Shown: positions 7,913 to 17,457 of the stretch, piece after piece | How positions within the stretch are numbered: position 1 is the stretch's first letter | Layout: each line of letters starts with the position of its first letter | NCBI RefSeq assembly: GCF_036099295.1 | Contig: NZ_CP107976.1 | Location: 8,308,001 to 8,372,000, forward strand | Length of the DNA: 64,000 nucleotides | Origin: Streptomyces sp. NBC_00358 | Lineage (GTDB): Bacteria; Actinomycetota; Actinomycetes; Streptomycetales; Streptomycetaceae | Direction: 5' to 3' | Program-made: the position numbers and the translations under genes | The notes under the pieces: model-generated | The model's input: the letters and a program-made list of their open reading frames with translations, nothing else | The model's database searches: none | What the model was told of the DNA's origin: nothing

Positions 7913-9870
7913 CCGTCTTCACCGAACCCGTCCAGGTGGCCGCGGTGCCCGAGCCGGCGTCCGGCGGGCGCCGACTGCCGGCCTCGCTGCGCCGCCCCGT
8001 CACCGTGCTCGCGGCCGCATGGCTGGCCGCGATCGTGATCGCCTCGGCGACCGCGCACTGGTGGGTGCCGTTCCAGGTCGGCCGGCAGGACCTCGCCCAC
8101 GCCCTGGCAGGCCCATCGGGCCGGCACTGGCTCGGCACCGACGAACTGGGTCGCGACATCTTCTCCCGGATCGTCACCGGAGGCTGGATCTCCATCGGCC
8201 CGGCCCTGCTGTCCGTGGCGGTGGCCTTCTGCGTCGGCGTGCCGATGGCGTTGCTCGCCGCCGAGCACGGTCGCAGGGTCGAAGGGACCCTCAGCCGCGT
8301 CGCCGAACTGCTCCTGGCCCTGCCGACCACCGTGATCCTGCTCGCCTTCGTCGGCGCGGTGGGGGTCCACGTCTGGGCCATCATGGCCGTTCTCGGGCTT
8401 CTGCTCGCCGCGCCGGTGTACCGGATCCTGCTCGCGCTGGCCCAGTCGCTGCGCACCCGCCTCTACGTCGACGCGGCGAAGGTGAACGGCGTCGGCTCCC
8501 TCCTGGTGAACGTGCGGCACGTGCTGCCCGGCATGGCCACCGCGATCGCCGTCCAGGCGGCGCAGCTCTTCGCGCTCGGCATCCTGATCGAGGCAGGCCT
8601 GGCCTTCATGGGCTACGGGCCGGCCATACCGGCACCGAGCTGGGGCGGCCTCATCGGCGACGCTCAGCAGCACATCTACGACGCCCCCTGGATGATGGTT
8701 CCCACCGGTGTCGTGCTCGCGCTGACCGTGATCGCGGCCAACCAGATCGCCGACGCCCTGGCCGGCGAGCGGGAGCGGACCGCCCCTGCCCGCCGCCCCG
8801 TGCGACGAGCGGGCCGACCCCGGGCAGCGGCTCCGGCCGCGGGCGGGGCGGCCGCTCGGACCGATGGAGCCCTGCTGGAGGTGCGCGACCTGCACGTCGG
8901 CGTCGTGGAGGGCACGGAACTGGTCACCGGCGTCTCGGTGTCGGTCCGGCCCGGCACCGTGCTCGGCCTGGTCGGCGAGTCCGGATGCGGCAAGACGATG
9001 ACCGCGCGGTCGCTGATGGGACTGCTGCCCGACGGCGTCGAGGTCAGCGGCGGCTCCGTCCTCTTCGAGGGCCGGGAACTGGTCGGGCTCTCCGACAAGC
9101 AGTACCAGGCCGTCCGCGGGCGGGACATCGCGATGATCTCGCAGGAGCCGATGGTCGCGCTCGACCCGATGTTCTCCATCGGCCACCAGCTCACCCGGCC
9201 CATCCGCCGCTTCCGCGGAGTCGGCCGCACCGAGGCCCGCCGCATCGCGCTCGACCTGCTCGCCCAGGTCGGCATCGTCGACCCCGAGCGCATCCTGCGC
9301 AGCCACCCCCACGCACTGTCCGGCGGCATGGCCCAGCGCGTCTGCATCGCCCTCGCGCTCACCGGCTCGCCGAAGCTGCTGATCGCCGACGAGCCGACCA
9401 CCGCTCTGGACGTGACGGTGCAGGCGGAGATCCTCAGCCTGCTGCGCTCACTGGTGCGCGGCACCGGCCTGTCCGTCGTCCTGGTCAGTCACGACCTCGG
9501 TGTGGTGGCGGACCTGTGCGACGACGTCGCCGTCATGTACGCCGGTCAAGTGGTCGAGTCGGGGACCGTGTCCGAGGTCCTGGGCCAGGCCGTGCATCCC
9601 TATACGGGTGCGCTGCTGGGCGCGAACCCCCACATCCCGCAGGGGGAGGCGGTCCCGGACCGGCTGCCCTCGATCCCGGGCACGGTGCCGGCGCCGAAGG
9701 ACTGGCCCACCGGCTGCCGGTTCGCGAGCCGGTGTCCTCTGGTCACCCCCGAATGCCACGAGCCGATCGCTGCGGCGCCGGCGCACGGCGCGGGAACCGC
9801 GCGCTGCATCCATCCACTGGCCCTGGCGCCGAACACGGCCACGCCGAACGAATCCGGAGTCGTCCGATGA
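7909..9870 (+). CDS. Permease-ATPase fusion, DppC-DppD type
   Basis: A 653-residue natural fusion. Residues about 1-285 are an OppC/DppC-type permease containing LGTDELGRDIFSR and a coupling loop (YVDAAKVNGV). An Arg/Pro/Ala-rich linker of about 35 residues follows. Residues about 325-653 are an ABC ATPase with Walker A GESGCGKT (from 355), signature LSGGM (about 470), Walker B LLIADEP (about 490) and the C-terminal GCRFASRCP oligopeptide-ATPase tail. The GTG start overlaps the previous stop and the end overlaps the next ATG. I see no frameshift at the junction. Such fusions occur in actinobacterial importers; this one drives uptake together with the next ATPase. Confidence 0.93.
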   Translation: MTVFTEPVQVAAVPEPASGGRRLPASLRRPVTVLAAAWLAAIVIASATAHWWVPFQVGRQDLAHALAGPSGRHWLGTDELGRDIFSRIVTGGWISIGPALLSVAVAFCVGVPMALLAAEHGRRVEGTLSRVAELLLALPTTVILLAFVGAVGVHVWAIMAVLGLLLAAPVYRILLALAQSLRTRLYVDAAKVNGVGSLLVNVRHVLPGMATAIAVQAAQLFALGILIEAGLAFMGYGPAIPAPSWGGLIGDAQQHIYDAPWMMVPTGVVLALTVIAANQIADALAGERERTAPARRPVRRAGRPRAAAPAAGGAAARTDGALLEVRDLHVGVVEGTELVTGVSVSVRPGTVLGLVGESGCGKTMTARSLMGLLPDGVEVSGGSVLFEGRELVGLSDKQYQAVRGRDIAMISQEPMVALDPMFSIGHQLTRPIRRFRGVGRTEARRIALDLLAQVGIVDPERILRSHPHALSGGMAQRVCIALALTGSPKLLIADEPTTALDVTVQAEILSLLRSLVRGTGLSVVLVSHDLGVVADLCDDVAVMYAGQVVESGTVSEVLGQAVHPYTGALLGANPHIPQGEAVPDRLPSIPGTVPAPKDWPTGCRFASRCPLVTPECHEPIAAAPAHGAGTARCIHPLALAPNTATPNESGVVR

Positions 9871-10850
9871 ACCAGTCAGCGCTCTGTGTGCGGGATCTCG
9901 TCGTTCACTACGGACGTCGTCACAGGACCCCTCCCGCCGTGAACGGGGTCAGCTTCGACATCGCGCCGGGCGAGACCCTCGGGCTGGTCGGTGAGTCCGG
10001 CTCCGGCAAGTCGACCATCGGCAAGGCGATCCTCGGACTTCAGGCGGCGAGTTCCGGGTCGGTCACGCTGAACGGGACGGACATCACCACGGCCTCGCTG
10101 CGGCAGCGCCGGGTCAGCGCGATCGACCTGCGCGCCGTATTCCAGGACCCCTACTCCTCCCTCAACCCGGCCCAGACCATCGGCCAGACCCTGGTGGAGC
10201 CGCTCCGGGTGCTGCGCGTCCCGAAGCAGGAGCAATGGCAGCGGGCCCGGGACGCCCTTGAGGCGGTCGGGCTCCCGAGCGACGCGATCGACCGCTCTCC
10301 GGCGCAGTTCTCCGGTGGCCAGCGTCAGCGAGTGGCGATCGCCCGCGCCCTGGTCTGCGACCCGAGGGTGATCGTGCTCGACGAGCCGGTCAGCGCTCTC
10401 GATCTCTCGACCCAGGCGCATGTACTGAACCTGCTGGCCGATCTGCGTGACCAGCGGCGACTCGCCCTGCTCTTCATCGCGCACGACCTGGGTGTCGTCC
10501 GGTTCCTCTCCCAGCGGGTCGTGGTCCTCTACCGCGGCCAGGTGATGGAGCAGGGCGATGTCGAGTCGGTGACCCAGGCACCGCGTCACCCCTACACCGT
10601 GGCGCTGACCGCGGCGGCACCCGTGCCCGATCCGGCCGAGCAGGCGCGCCGTCGCGCCGCGCGCGAAGCGCTGGGCATCGGCGTGGCGGGGACGGCCGCG
10701 GCGGCGCCGACGGGCTGTCCGTTCGTGAACCGGTGCCCGCTCGCGGGGGACCTCTGCCGCACCGAGCGGCCGCCGCTCACCGGCACCGGTGACGGCTCCG
10801 CGGCCTGCCACCGCCTCGACGAGGTCGCCGCTCTTCGCGCGTCCCACTGA
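9867..10850 (+). CDS. ABC importer ATPase, DppF/OppF type
   Basis: The 327-residue second nucleotide-binding subunit. Walker A GESGSGKS is at residues 42-49, the signature FSGGQRQRVAIARAL near 147 and Walker B VIVLDEPVSALD near 168. A C-terminal GCPFVNRCP motif is typical of oligopeptide-type ATPases. The ATG overlaps the previous stop. It would form the ATPase pair with the DppD half of the fusion. The substrate is shared with the lipoprotein upstream. Confidence 0.93.
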   Translation: MNQSALCVRDLVVHYGRRHRTPPAVNGVSFDIAPGETLGLVGESGSGKSTIGKAILGLQAASSGSVTLNGTDITTASLRQRRVSAIDLRAVFQDPYSSLNPAQTIGQTLVEPLRVLRVPKQEQWQRARDALEAVGLPSDAIDRSPAQFSGGQRQRVAIARALVCDPRVIVLDEPVSALDLSTQAHVLNLLADLRDQRRLALLFIAHDLGVVRFLSQRVVVLYRGQVMEQGDVESVTQAPRHPYTVALTAAAPVPDPAEQARRRAAREALGIGVAGTAAAAPTGCPFVNRCPLAGDLCRTERPPLTGTGDGSAACHRLDEVAALRASH

Positions 10851-10885
10851 AACCCATTGACCCCCGCACCACCTAGGGAGATCCC

Positions 10886-12121
10886 ATGCACCAGTTCCCC
10901 GCCGACTTCCTCTGGGGGGTGGCCAGTGCCGGCCACCAGACCGAGGGCGACAACGTCGACAGTGACTGCTGGTTCGCCGAGAACGTGACACCGACCGTCT
11001 TCAAAGAGCGGTCGGGCAAGGCCTGCGACGGCTGGGAACGCTGGCGCGAGGACGTCGACCTGGCCGCCGCCCTGAACCTCAACGCCTACCGCTTCTCCGT
11101 CGAGTGGGCGCGCGTCGAGCCCGTGGAGGGCGAGTTCTCCGCCGCCGCGCTGGCCCACTACGAGGCGATCGTCGACCACTGCGTCGAGCGGGGTCTGGCG
11201 CCGGTCGTCACGTTCCACCACTTCGTCGCCCCGCACTGGTTCGCCGCGCGCGGCGGGTGGCTCGACGCCGAGGCCCCGGAACGGTTCGCGCGCTTCTGCG
11301 ACCGGATCATGACGGCCTTCGGTGACCGGATCGCGGTGGCGGTGACGATGAACGAACCCAACCTGCCGCCGATGCTCGCCTGGGCCGGGCTGCCCGACTT
11401 CGTCCGGGACCTGGAGCGCGCGACGCTGGAGGCCTGCACCCGGGCGGCCGGCGTCGAGCGCTACCGCCTCACCAACATCACGCTCGCCGAGGAGTCCGGC
11501 GCCCTGCTCGCGGGTCAGGCCGCGGGGCACCGGGCGGCCCGTGCGGCGATCAAGGCGCGTCGCGCGGACCTTCCCGTCGGCCTGTCGATCGCCGTCGTGG
11601 ACGACCTCGTCCACGGCCCGGACCCCACCCTGCGCGACCGCAAGCGCGCCGAGGTCTACCAGCCCTGGCTCGAACTCGCACGCGAGGACGACTTCATCGG
11701 CGTCCAGAACTACGAGCGGCACCACTACGACGCGAAGCGTGCGGTGAACCCCGACGGCACACCCGCCGAGGGCGGGGTGATGAACCGCACCGACCCGGCG
11801 TCGCTCGGGAGCTGCGCGGAATACGCCTACGCGGTGAGCGGCGTGCCGGTCCTGGTCACCGAGCACGGCATGCAGGCGGACGACGACACGAAACGCGCCG
11901 CTTTCATCGAGCCGTCGCTGGCAGGTCTGCAGCAGGCGATGGACGCCGGCGTCGCGGTGCTCGGCTACTTCCACTGGACTCTTGTGGACAACTTCGAGTG
12001 GATCTTCGGCTTCGGGCCCAAGCTCGGGCTGCACAGCTTCGACCCTGTCACCTTCGAGCGCACACCGAAGCCGAGCGCGGGCCGCTACGGCGACCTGGTC
12101 GCGGAGCTGCGCCGTGGATGA
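10886..12121 (+). CDS. GH1 beta-glycosidase
   Basis: A 411-residue retaining beta-glycosidase of family 1, somewhat shorter than the usual 440-480. It starts FPADFLWGVASAGHQTEG, the family's N-terminal signature. The acid/base Glu is E157 in TMNEPN, and the nucleophile is E326 in VTEHG, where most members have TENG. The ATG follows AGGGAG with good spacing. No signal peptide is seen, so the enzyme is cytoplasmic. It lies directly after the importer and overlaps the second rhamnosidase by 8 bp. A plausible job is cleaving the glucosyl-aglycone bond after rhamnose removal. Confidence 0.9.
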   Translation: MHQFPADFLWGVASAGHQTEGDNVDSDCWFAENVTPTVFKERSGKACDGWERWREDVDLAAALNLNAYRFSVEWARVEPVEGEFSAAALAHYEAIVDHCVERGLAPVVTFHHFVAPHWFAARGGWLDAEAPERFARFCDRIMTAFGDRIAVAVTMNEPNLPPMLAWAGLPDFVRDLERATLEACTRAAGVERYRLTNITLAEESGALLAGQAAGHRAARAAIKARRADLPVGLSIAVVDDLVHGPDPTLRDRKRAEVYQPWLELAREDDFIGVQNYERHHYDAKRAVNPDGTPAEGGVMNRTDPASLGSCAEYAYAVSGVPVLVTEHGMQADDDTKRAAFIEPSLAGLQQAMDAGVAVLGYFHWTLVDNFEWIFGFGPKLGLHSFDPVTFERTPKPSAGRYGDLVAELRRG

Positions 12122-14729
12122 GGTCTCCGCCGTCCGTTTCGAACATCGCGACGATCCGCTCGGCATCGGGGAGGACCGCCCGCGGCTCTCCTGGCAGGTC
12201 GCGAGTCGGCAGGGCCGGCGACAGGCCGCCTACGAGCTGACCATCGGCGACGAGTTCTTCCACGTCGACTCGGCCGACTCCGTACTGGTGCCGTGGCCCG
12301 CGAGGCCGCTGGCGTCCCGCGAGGCGCGCGAGGTCCGGGTCCGCGTCATCGGCACCGACGGCGAGGTCTCCGACTGGAGCGACCCGGTCGGCGTGGAACG
12401 CGGTCTCACCGCCCACGACTGGGAGGCCGCGCTGATCGAGCCCGCCGGGCACGAGCGCGGGCCGGCGGCACTGCTGCGACGCTCCTTCCTCGCCGACGGC
12501 GAGATCGCCCGAGCCCGCCTCTACATCACGGCGCACGGGCTCTATGTGGCCGAACTCAACGGCGAGCGGGTCGGCGACGACACCCTCGCCCCGGGGTGGA
12601 CCAGTTACCACCATCGGCTGCGCTACCAGACCTACGACGTCACCGGGCAGCTAAGCGCCGGTGAGAACGCGATCGGGGTGCAGGTCGCCGACGGCTGGTG
12701 GCGAGGCCGGCTCGGGTTCGTGCCCGGGTGGCGCGACACCTACGGCGGCTCGCTGGGCCTGCTCGCGCAACTCGAGATCGACTATACCGACGGCCGGCGC
12801 CAGGTGATCCCCACCGACGAGGGCTGGCGCTCCTCGACCGGGCCGATCCGGTCCGCGGATCTCTACGAGGGCGAGACCCACGACGCGACGATGGCCGTAC
12901 CCGGCTGGTCGAGTCCCGGATTCGACGACCAGGAGTGGGGCGGTGTGCACCGCGGCGAGCGCGACCCCGCCACCCTGGTGGCGCCGTCGGGGCCGCCCGT
13001 CCGGGCGGTCGAGGAGCGCGTGCCGGTCGACACGATCACCACCCCCTCGGGCCGTACCGTCCTCGACTTCGGCCAGAACCTGGTGGGACGACTCCGCATC
13101 CGGGTGCGCGGCCGCCGCGGCGCGACCGTCACCCTGCGCCATGCCGAGGTGCTGGAGGGCGGCGAGCTCGGGGTGCGGCCGCTGCGCACGGCCACGGCCA
13201 CGGACCGGTACGTGCTCGCCGGGGACGCCGTCGGCGAGGGCTGGGAACCGTCCTTCACCTGTCACGGCTTTCGCTACGCCGAGGTGAGCGGCGACTACGA
13301 CGAACTGGAGGCGACGGCGGTCGTCTACCACTCGGACATGCGCCGCACCGGCTGGTTCGAATGCTCCGACCCCTTGCTCAACCGTCTGCACGAGAACGTC
13401 GTGTGGGGGATGCGCGGCAACTTCGTCGACGTCCCCACCGACTGCCCGCAACGCGACGAGCGCCTCGGCTGGACCGGTGACATCCAGGTCTTCGCGCCCA
13501 CTGCCGCCTACCTCTTCGACTGCGCAGGCCTGCTCACCTCCTGGCTGGCCGATCTCGCCGCGGACCAGACGGCGGAGGGCGTCGTCCCGCTGTTCGTGCC
13601 GCGGATCGACTTCCCGGGCCCGTTCGCCGAACCGTCCGCGACGGCCGGCTGGAGTGACGCGGCGGTCATCGTCCCCTGGGTGCTCCACCAGCGGTTCGGC
13701 GACGCGGGGCTGCTGCGTCGCCAGTACCCGAGCATGCGGGCCTGGGTCGACGGCCTCACCGCGTCACTGGGGCCGGTCGGCCTCTTCGACAAGCCTGCCG
13801 TGCAGCTCGGCGACTGGCTCGACCCGGCGGCACCTCCGGACGCGCCCTGGCAGGCCGAGACCGACGCGCACCTGGTGGCCACCGCCTACCGCGCGCACGT
13901 CGCCGGCCTGCTGTCCCGGATCGCCGCGGTGATCGGTGAGGAGGCGGACGCGGCCAAGTACGCCGACCTCGCCAACGGGGTCCGGCAGGCGTTCCACGAC
14001 GAGTTCGTGACGCAGGGCGGCCGGATCGCGAGCTCCGGGCAGACGGGTTACGCCCTGGCGCTCGAGTTCGGCTTGCTCCCCGACCCCGAACAGCGCGCGC
14101 GGGCCGCCCGCCAACTGGTCCGGCTGGTGCGGGAGAAGGGGCACAAGGTCGCCACCGGTTTCCTCGGCACCCCGCTGATCTGCGACGCCCTCACGTCCGC
14201 GGGAGCGATCGACGACGCGTACCAGATGCTGCTCCAGGCCGAGTGCCCCTCCTGGCTGTACCCGGTGACGATGGGGGCCACCACGGTCTGGGAGCGCTGG
14301 GACTCCATGCTCCCCGACGGTTCGGTCAACCCCGGGGAGATGACGTCGTTCAACCACTACGCCCTGGGCGCGGTGGCCGACTGGATGCACCGGGTGGTCG
14401 CCGGGCTCGGACCCGGCTCACCGGGGTACCGGTCGCTGCGGATCGAGCCGCGGCCCGGGGGAGGGATCTCATGGGCCCGCACGGCGCACCGCACTCCCTA
14501 CGGCCTGGCCGAGGTCGCGTGGGAGCGGGCCGAGGGCGAACTCCGCGTCGACGTCACCGTGCCGACCGGGTCGGTCGCGACAGTCGTCCTGCCGGGCCTC
14601 GAACCCGAGGAGATCGAATGCGGCAGGCACCGCTTCGTGGTGCCGCACCCGGGTCCGCAGGCCGATCGCGCATGGCACCCCGCCCCGCCCTTCCCGCACG
14701 ACGACATGCTCGCCGAAGGAGGACGCTGA
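12114..14729 (+). CDS. GH78 alpha-L-rhamnosidase, long-motif type
   Basis: An 871-residue cytoplasmic alpha-L-rhamnosidase. The GTG at 12114 overlaps the end of the GH1 gene; the product begins MDEVSAVRFEH. It has the same domain order as the first GH78, but the acid motif is DCPQRDERLGWTGD (D443, E449, D456), one residue longer, as in Streptomyces avermitilis SaRha78A as I recall it. The second catalytic Glu is E727 in VWERW. The difference suggests that the two rhamnosidases have different linkage or aglycone preferences. It is the last gene of the locus; a GC-rich palindrome follows 26 bp after the stop. Confidence 0.93.
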   Translation: MDEVSAVRFEHRDDPLGIGEDRPRLSWQVASRQGRRQAAYELTIGDEFFHVDSADSVLVPWPARPLASREAREVRVRVIGTDGEVSDWSDPVGVERGLTAHDWEAALIEPAGHERGPAALLRRSFLADGEIARARLYITAHGLYVAELNGERVGDDTLAPGWTSYHHRLRYQTYDVTGQLSAGENAIGVQVADGWWRGRLGFVPGWRDTYGGSLGLLAQLEIDYTDGRRQVIPTDEGWRSSTGPIRSADLYEGETHDATMAVPGWSSPGFDDQEWGGVHRGERDPATLVAPSGPPVRAVEERVPVDTITTPSGRTVLDFGQNLVGRLRIRVRGRRGATVTLRHAEVLEGGELGVRPLRTATATDRYVLAGDAVGEGWEPSFTCHGFRYAEVSGDYDELEATAVVYHSDMRRTGWFECSDPLLNRLHENVVWGMRGNFVDVPTDCPQRDERLGWTGDIQVFAPTAAYLFDCAGLLTSWLADLAADQTAEGVVPLFVPRIDFPGPFAEPSATAGWSDAAVIVPWVLHQRFGDAGLLRRQYPSMRAWVDGLTASLGPVGLFDKPAVQLGDWLDPAAPPDAPWQAETDAHLVATAYRAHVAGLLSRIAAVIGEEADAAKYADLANGVRQAFHDEFVTQGGRIASSGQTGYALALEFGLLPDPEQRARAARQLVRLVREKGHKVATGFLGTPLICDALTSAGAIDDAYQMLLQAECPSWLYPVTMGATTVWERWDSMLPDGSVNPGEMTSFNHYALGAVADWMHRVVAGLGPGSPGYRSLRIEPRPGGGISWARTAHRTPYGLAEVAWERAEGELRVDVTVPTGSVATVVLPGLEPEEIECGRHRFVVPHPGPQADRAWHPAPPFPHDDMLAEGGR

Positions 14730-15121
14730 CGGACGGTGGAGTGCCGGGACTCCCGACGGGCGGGCGCCCGCCCGCCGTCCTGCGGCCCACCCGCTGTCCG
14801 TACCGGCGCGCGCACCGTCATGCCGGCGCGTGGCCGAATACGCGTGCGCCGTTCTGCCGTCGTACGCCCATGCGCCGAGCGGCCAGGGCGGTGGTGTCAC
14901 CCGGTGCGGTGACCCGGCGGCCGCGCGGCACCCGCACCACGCCCCGCTGTGTCCTCGGCAGTCCGCGCGGGCAACCGCCGCCCGGACACAATCTCCCGGC
15001 CGTGTCACGGCTCGGCCCCGGCTCGTGTCCGGCACCGTACAAAGTCGGCCGATAGCTCGTCATACTGGGCGGGGCCAGGGGCGGGCTCGGGGCTGAGCGG
15101 CGACGGGGGCGAGCGCACGAG
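14730..15121. other. Intergenic region before the kinase gene
   Basis: 392 bp without a convincing gene. It contains the terminator-like palindrome at 14755-14779 and then GC-rich sequence. A CATACT hexamer at 15061-15066 could be a -10 element for the kinase gene, but I see no matching -35. Nothing else is recognised. Confidence 0.5.
14755..14779 (+). terminator. GC-rich palindrome, candidate terminator of the glycoside operon
   Basis: GGGCGGGC meets its exact complement at 14765/14766 and the similarity continues imperfectly outward. It lies 26 bp after the rhamnosidase stop. There is no T-run, which is common for Streptomyces terminators but lowers certainty. Confidence 0.45.
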
Positions 15122-17398
15122 ATGGCGGAGAGCAGGCTGATCCAGGGGCGCTACCGGCTGCTCGACCGGATCGGGCGCGGCGGGATGGGAGAGGTGTGGC
15201 GGGCGCGGGACGAGTCGCTGGGCCGCCAGGTGGCCGTCAAGTGCCTCAAGCCGCTCGGCCCGCACCACGACCCGGCCTTCACCCGCGTCCTGCGCGAGCG
15301 GTTCCGGCGCGAGGCCCGGGTCGCAGCGGCCCTTCAGCACCGCGGGGTGACCGTCGTCCACGACTTCGGCGAGGCCGACGGTGTGCTGTACCTGGTGATG
15401 GAACTGCTGGAGGGACACAACCTCGGCCAGCTCCTGGAGGAGAACCAGCACCATCCGCTCGCGGTCACCGACGTCGTCGACATCGCCGACCAGGTCACCG
15501 CCGCCCTCGCGTACACCCATCAACAGGGCATCGTGCACCGTGACTTGAAGCCGGCCAATATCATGCGGCTGACCGACGGCACCGTGAAGATCTGCGACTT
15601 CGGCATCGCCCGCCTCGGCCACGACATCGGATTCACCTCGCGGCTCACCGGCACCGGCGTCGCGATGGGAACACCGCACTACATGTCGCCGGAACAGATC
15701 GGCGGCTCCGAGGTCGACCAGCGCAGCGACCTCTACTCCTTCGGGTGCGTGCTCTACGAAATCGCCACCGGGGCACCGCCGTTCGACCTCGACGACGCCT
15801 GGGCCGTCCTCGTCGGCCACCGTGACACCGTGCCCGAGCCGCCGCGCAGCCACCGGGCCGACATCCCCGAGTACCTGGAGCGGATCATCCTCGATCTGCT
15901 CGCGAAACGGCCCGAGCAGCGCCCGCAGGACGCCCGTGAACTCGCCCGCCGCATCAACGCCGGGCGCACCACGCCGATGTACGTACCGACGGTGGTCGCC
16001 CGTCCCCTGCCGCACCTCTCCCCGGGGCAGCGGTCCCCGGCGCCCCGGGTCCCGTCCGACCCCGAGCGGCAGTCCGCCCGCGAACCCCGGCTGCCGTCCT
16101 GGACCCTGGGCATGACCACCGGCCACAAGGCCACCGGCGCGGAACTGCCCGGCACTCCGCCGGACGCCTCCGCCGGCCTCACCGGTGAGTGGACGGTCCG
16201 GCCTCCCACCGCTGTCGCACCGCCGGAGCCCCGCGAACGGCCCGCACCCACCTCGGAGTTGCTCACGGCGCTGGCGGGGCGGCACAGCGCCGGCCTGAGT
16301 CTCGGACGCCTCGGCCGGTGGACCGAGGCGGGGGAGGCGCACCGCGCGGTCGCCGCCGAGCGGGAACAACTGCTGGGTCCCGATCACCCGGACACGCTCG
16401 CCAGCCGGTACGAGGTCGGGTTCACCCTCAGCCGCACCGGTCGCCCCGCCGAGGCGCTCGGCGAGTACGCGCGTGTCGCCCGGACACGGGAGCGGGTCCT
16501 CGGCGCAGAGCACCCCGACACCCTCGCCGCGCGGCAGGAGATGGCCTACGTGCTGGGCCAGTTGGGCCGTCATCTCGAGGCGCACCAGGCCTATTCGTCA
16601 GTGCTCTCGGCCCGGGAGCGCGCGATGGGCTCCGACCATCCGGACACCTTGCGCTGCCGCCACAATCTCGCCTTCAACCTCAGCAGGCTCGGTCGCCTGG
16701 AGGAGTCGTACCGCATGGCGAGCGAAGTCGCCGCCGCCCGCGCCCGGGTGCTCGGCCCCGCCCACCCCGACACGCTCGTCACCCGCTACGAAGTGGCCTA
16801 CGCGCTCGGCCAGTTGGGCCGCTGGGCGGAGGCGCTGCTCACCTACGAGGAGGTGGCCGGGGCCCGTGCGCGGGCTCTGGGCCCGGACCATCCGGACACG
16901 CTCGCGGCCCGGTACGAGGTGGGCATCAGCCTCGGACGGCTCGGCCGCAGCGCGCAGGCACTGGAGCTGTACCGCTCCCTCGTCGGTGACCGCACCCGCG
17001 CACAGGGCGCCGCGCATCCCGAAACCCTGCGGGCGCGGCACGGGCTCGGCGTGAACCTCGGCCGCCTGGGCCGCTGGGAGGAGGCGCTCGCCGAGTCCCG
17101 TGACGTGTGCGCCCTGCGCGAGCGCGTCCTGGGCACCGAGCACCCCGACACCCTCGTCAGCCGTCGCGAGGTCGCCGTCGGACTCGGCTGGCTCGGTCGC
17201 TGGGCCGACGCCCTCACCGAGTACCGGCGCGTCGCCGCCGCCCGCGAGCGCGTCCTCGGCGCCGACCACCCCGACACCCTCGCCAGCCGCAACGACGAAG
17301 CGCACTGCCTGGAACAGCTCGGGCACGGCCAGGAGGCGACGGAGCTCTACCGCAGGGTGGCCGCCCTGCGCCGGGCACGGGCGGCCGGCGGACGCTGA
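15122..17398 (+). CDS. Serine/threonine protein kinase with tetratricopeptide repeats
   Basis: A 758-residue protein kinase. The PknB-like kinase domain spans about residues 10-275, with the glycine loop GRGGMGEV, the ATP-binding Lys in VAVKCLK, the catalytic HRDLKPAN (H139-R140-D141), DFG near 160 and the APE-equivalent SPEQ. A Pro-rich linker of about 110 residues follows. Residues about 385-758 consist of kinesin-light-chain-like TPR units, eight of them marked by HPDTL or HPETL at an exact 42-residue period. No transmembrane helix or PASTA domain is visible, so it is probably a soluble kinase using the repeats for partner binding. The Shine-Dalgarno (GGGGCGAG) is weak. Targets are unknown. 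Confidence 0.9.
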   Translation: MAESRLIQGRYRLLDRIGRGGMGEVWRARDESLGRQVAVKCLKPLGPHHDPAFTRVLRERFRREARVAAALQHRGVTVVHDFGEADGVLYLVMELLEGHNLGQLLEENQHHPLAVTDVVDIADQVTAALAYTHQQGIVHRDLKPANIMRLTDGTVKICDFGIARLGHDIGFTSRLTGTGVAMGTPHYMSPEQIGGSEVDQRSDLYSFGCVLYEIATGAPPFDLDDAWAVLVGHRDTVPEPPRSHRADIPEYLERIILDLLAKRPEQRPQDARELARRINAGRTTPMYVPTVVARPLPHLSPGQRSPAPRVPSDPERQSAREPRLPSWTLGMTTGHKATGAELPGTPPDASAGLTGEWTVRPPTAVAPPEPRERPAPTSELLTALAGRHSAGLSLGRLGRWTEAGEAHRAVAAEREQLLGPDHPDTLASRYEVGFTLSRTGRPAEALGEYARVARTRERVLGAEHPDTLAARQEMAYVLGQLGRHLEAHQAYSSVLSARERAMGSDHPDTLRCRHNLAFNLSRLGRLEESYRMASEVAAARARVLGPAHPDTLVTRYEVAYALGQLGRWAEALLTYEEVAGARARALGPDHPDTLAARYEVGISLGRLGRSAQALELYRSLVGDRTRAQGAAHPETLRARHGLGVNLGRLGRWEEALAESRDVCALRERVLGTEHPDTLVSRREVAVGLGWLGRWADALTEYRRVAAARERVLGADHPDTLASRNDEAHCLEQLGHGQEATELYRRVAALRRARAAGGR
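16373..17380 (+). repeat. Eight 126-bp in-phase coding repeats (TPR units)
   Basis: The codons for LG(P/A/S/T)xHPDTL recur at 16373, 16499, 16625, 16751, 16877, 17003, 17129 and 17255, a strict 126-bp period. The repeats have diverged in sequence but not in length. Confidence 0.85.
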
Positions 17399-17457
17399 CC
17401 GCCGGGTGCTCGGCTCACCCCGGTTCGTCCGAGCGAGCCAAAAAAATCGTGCGGGGA

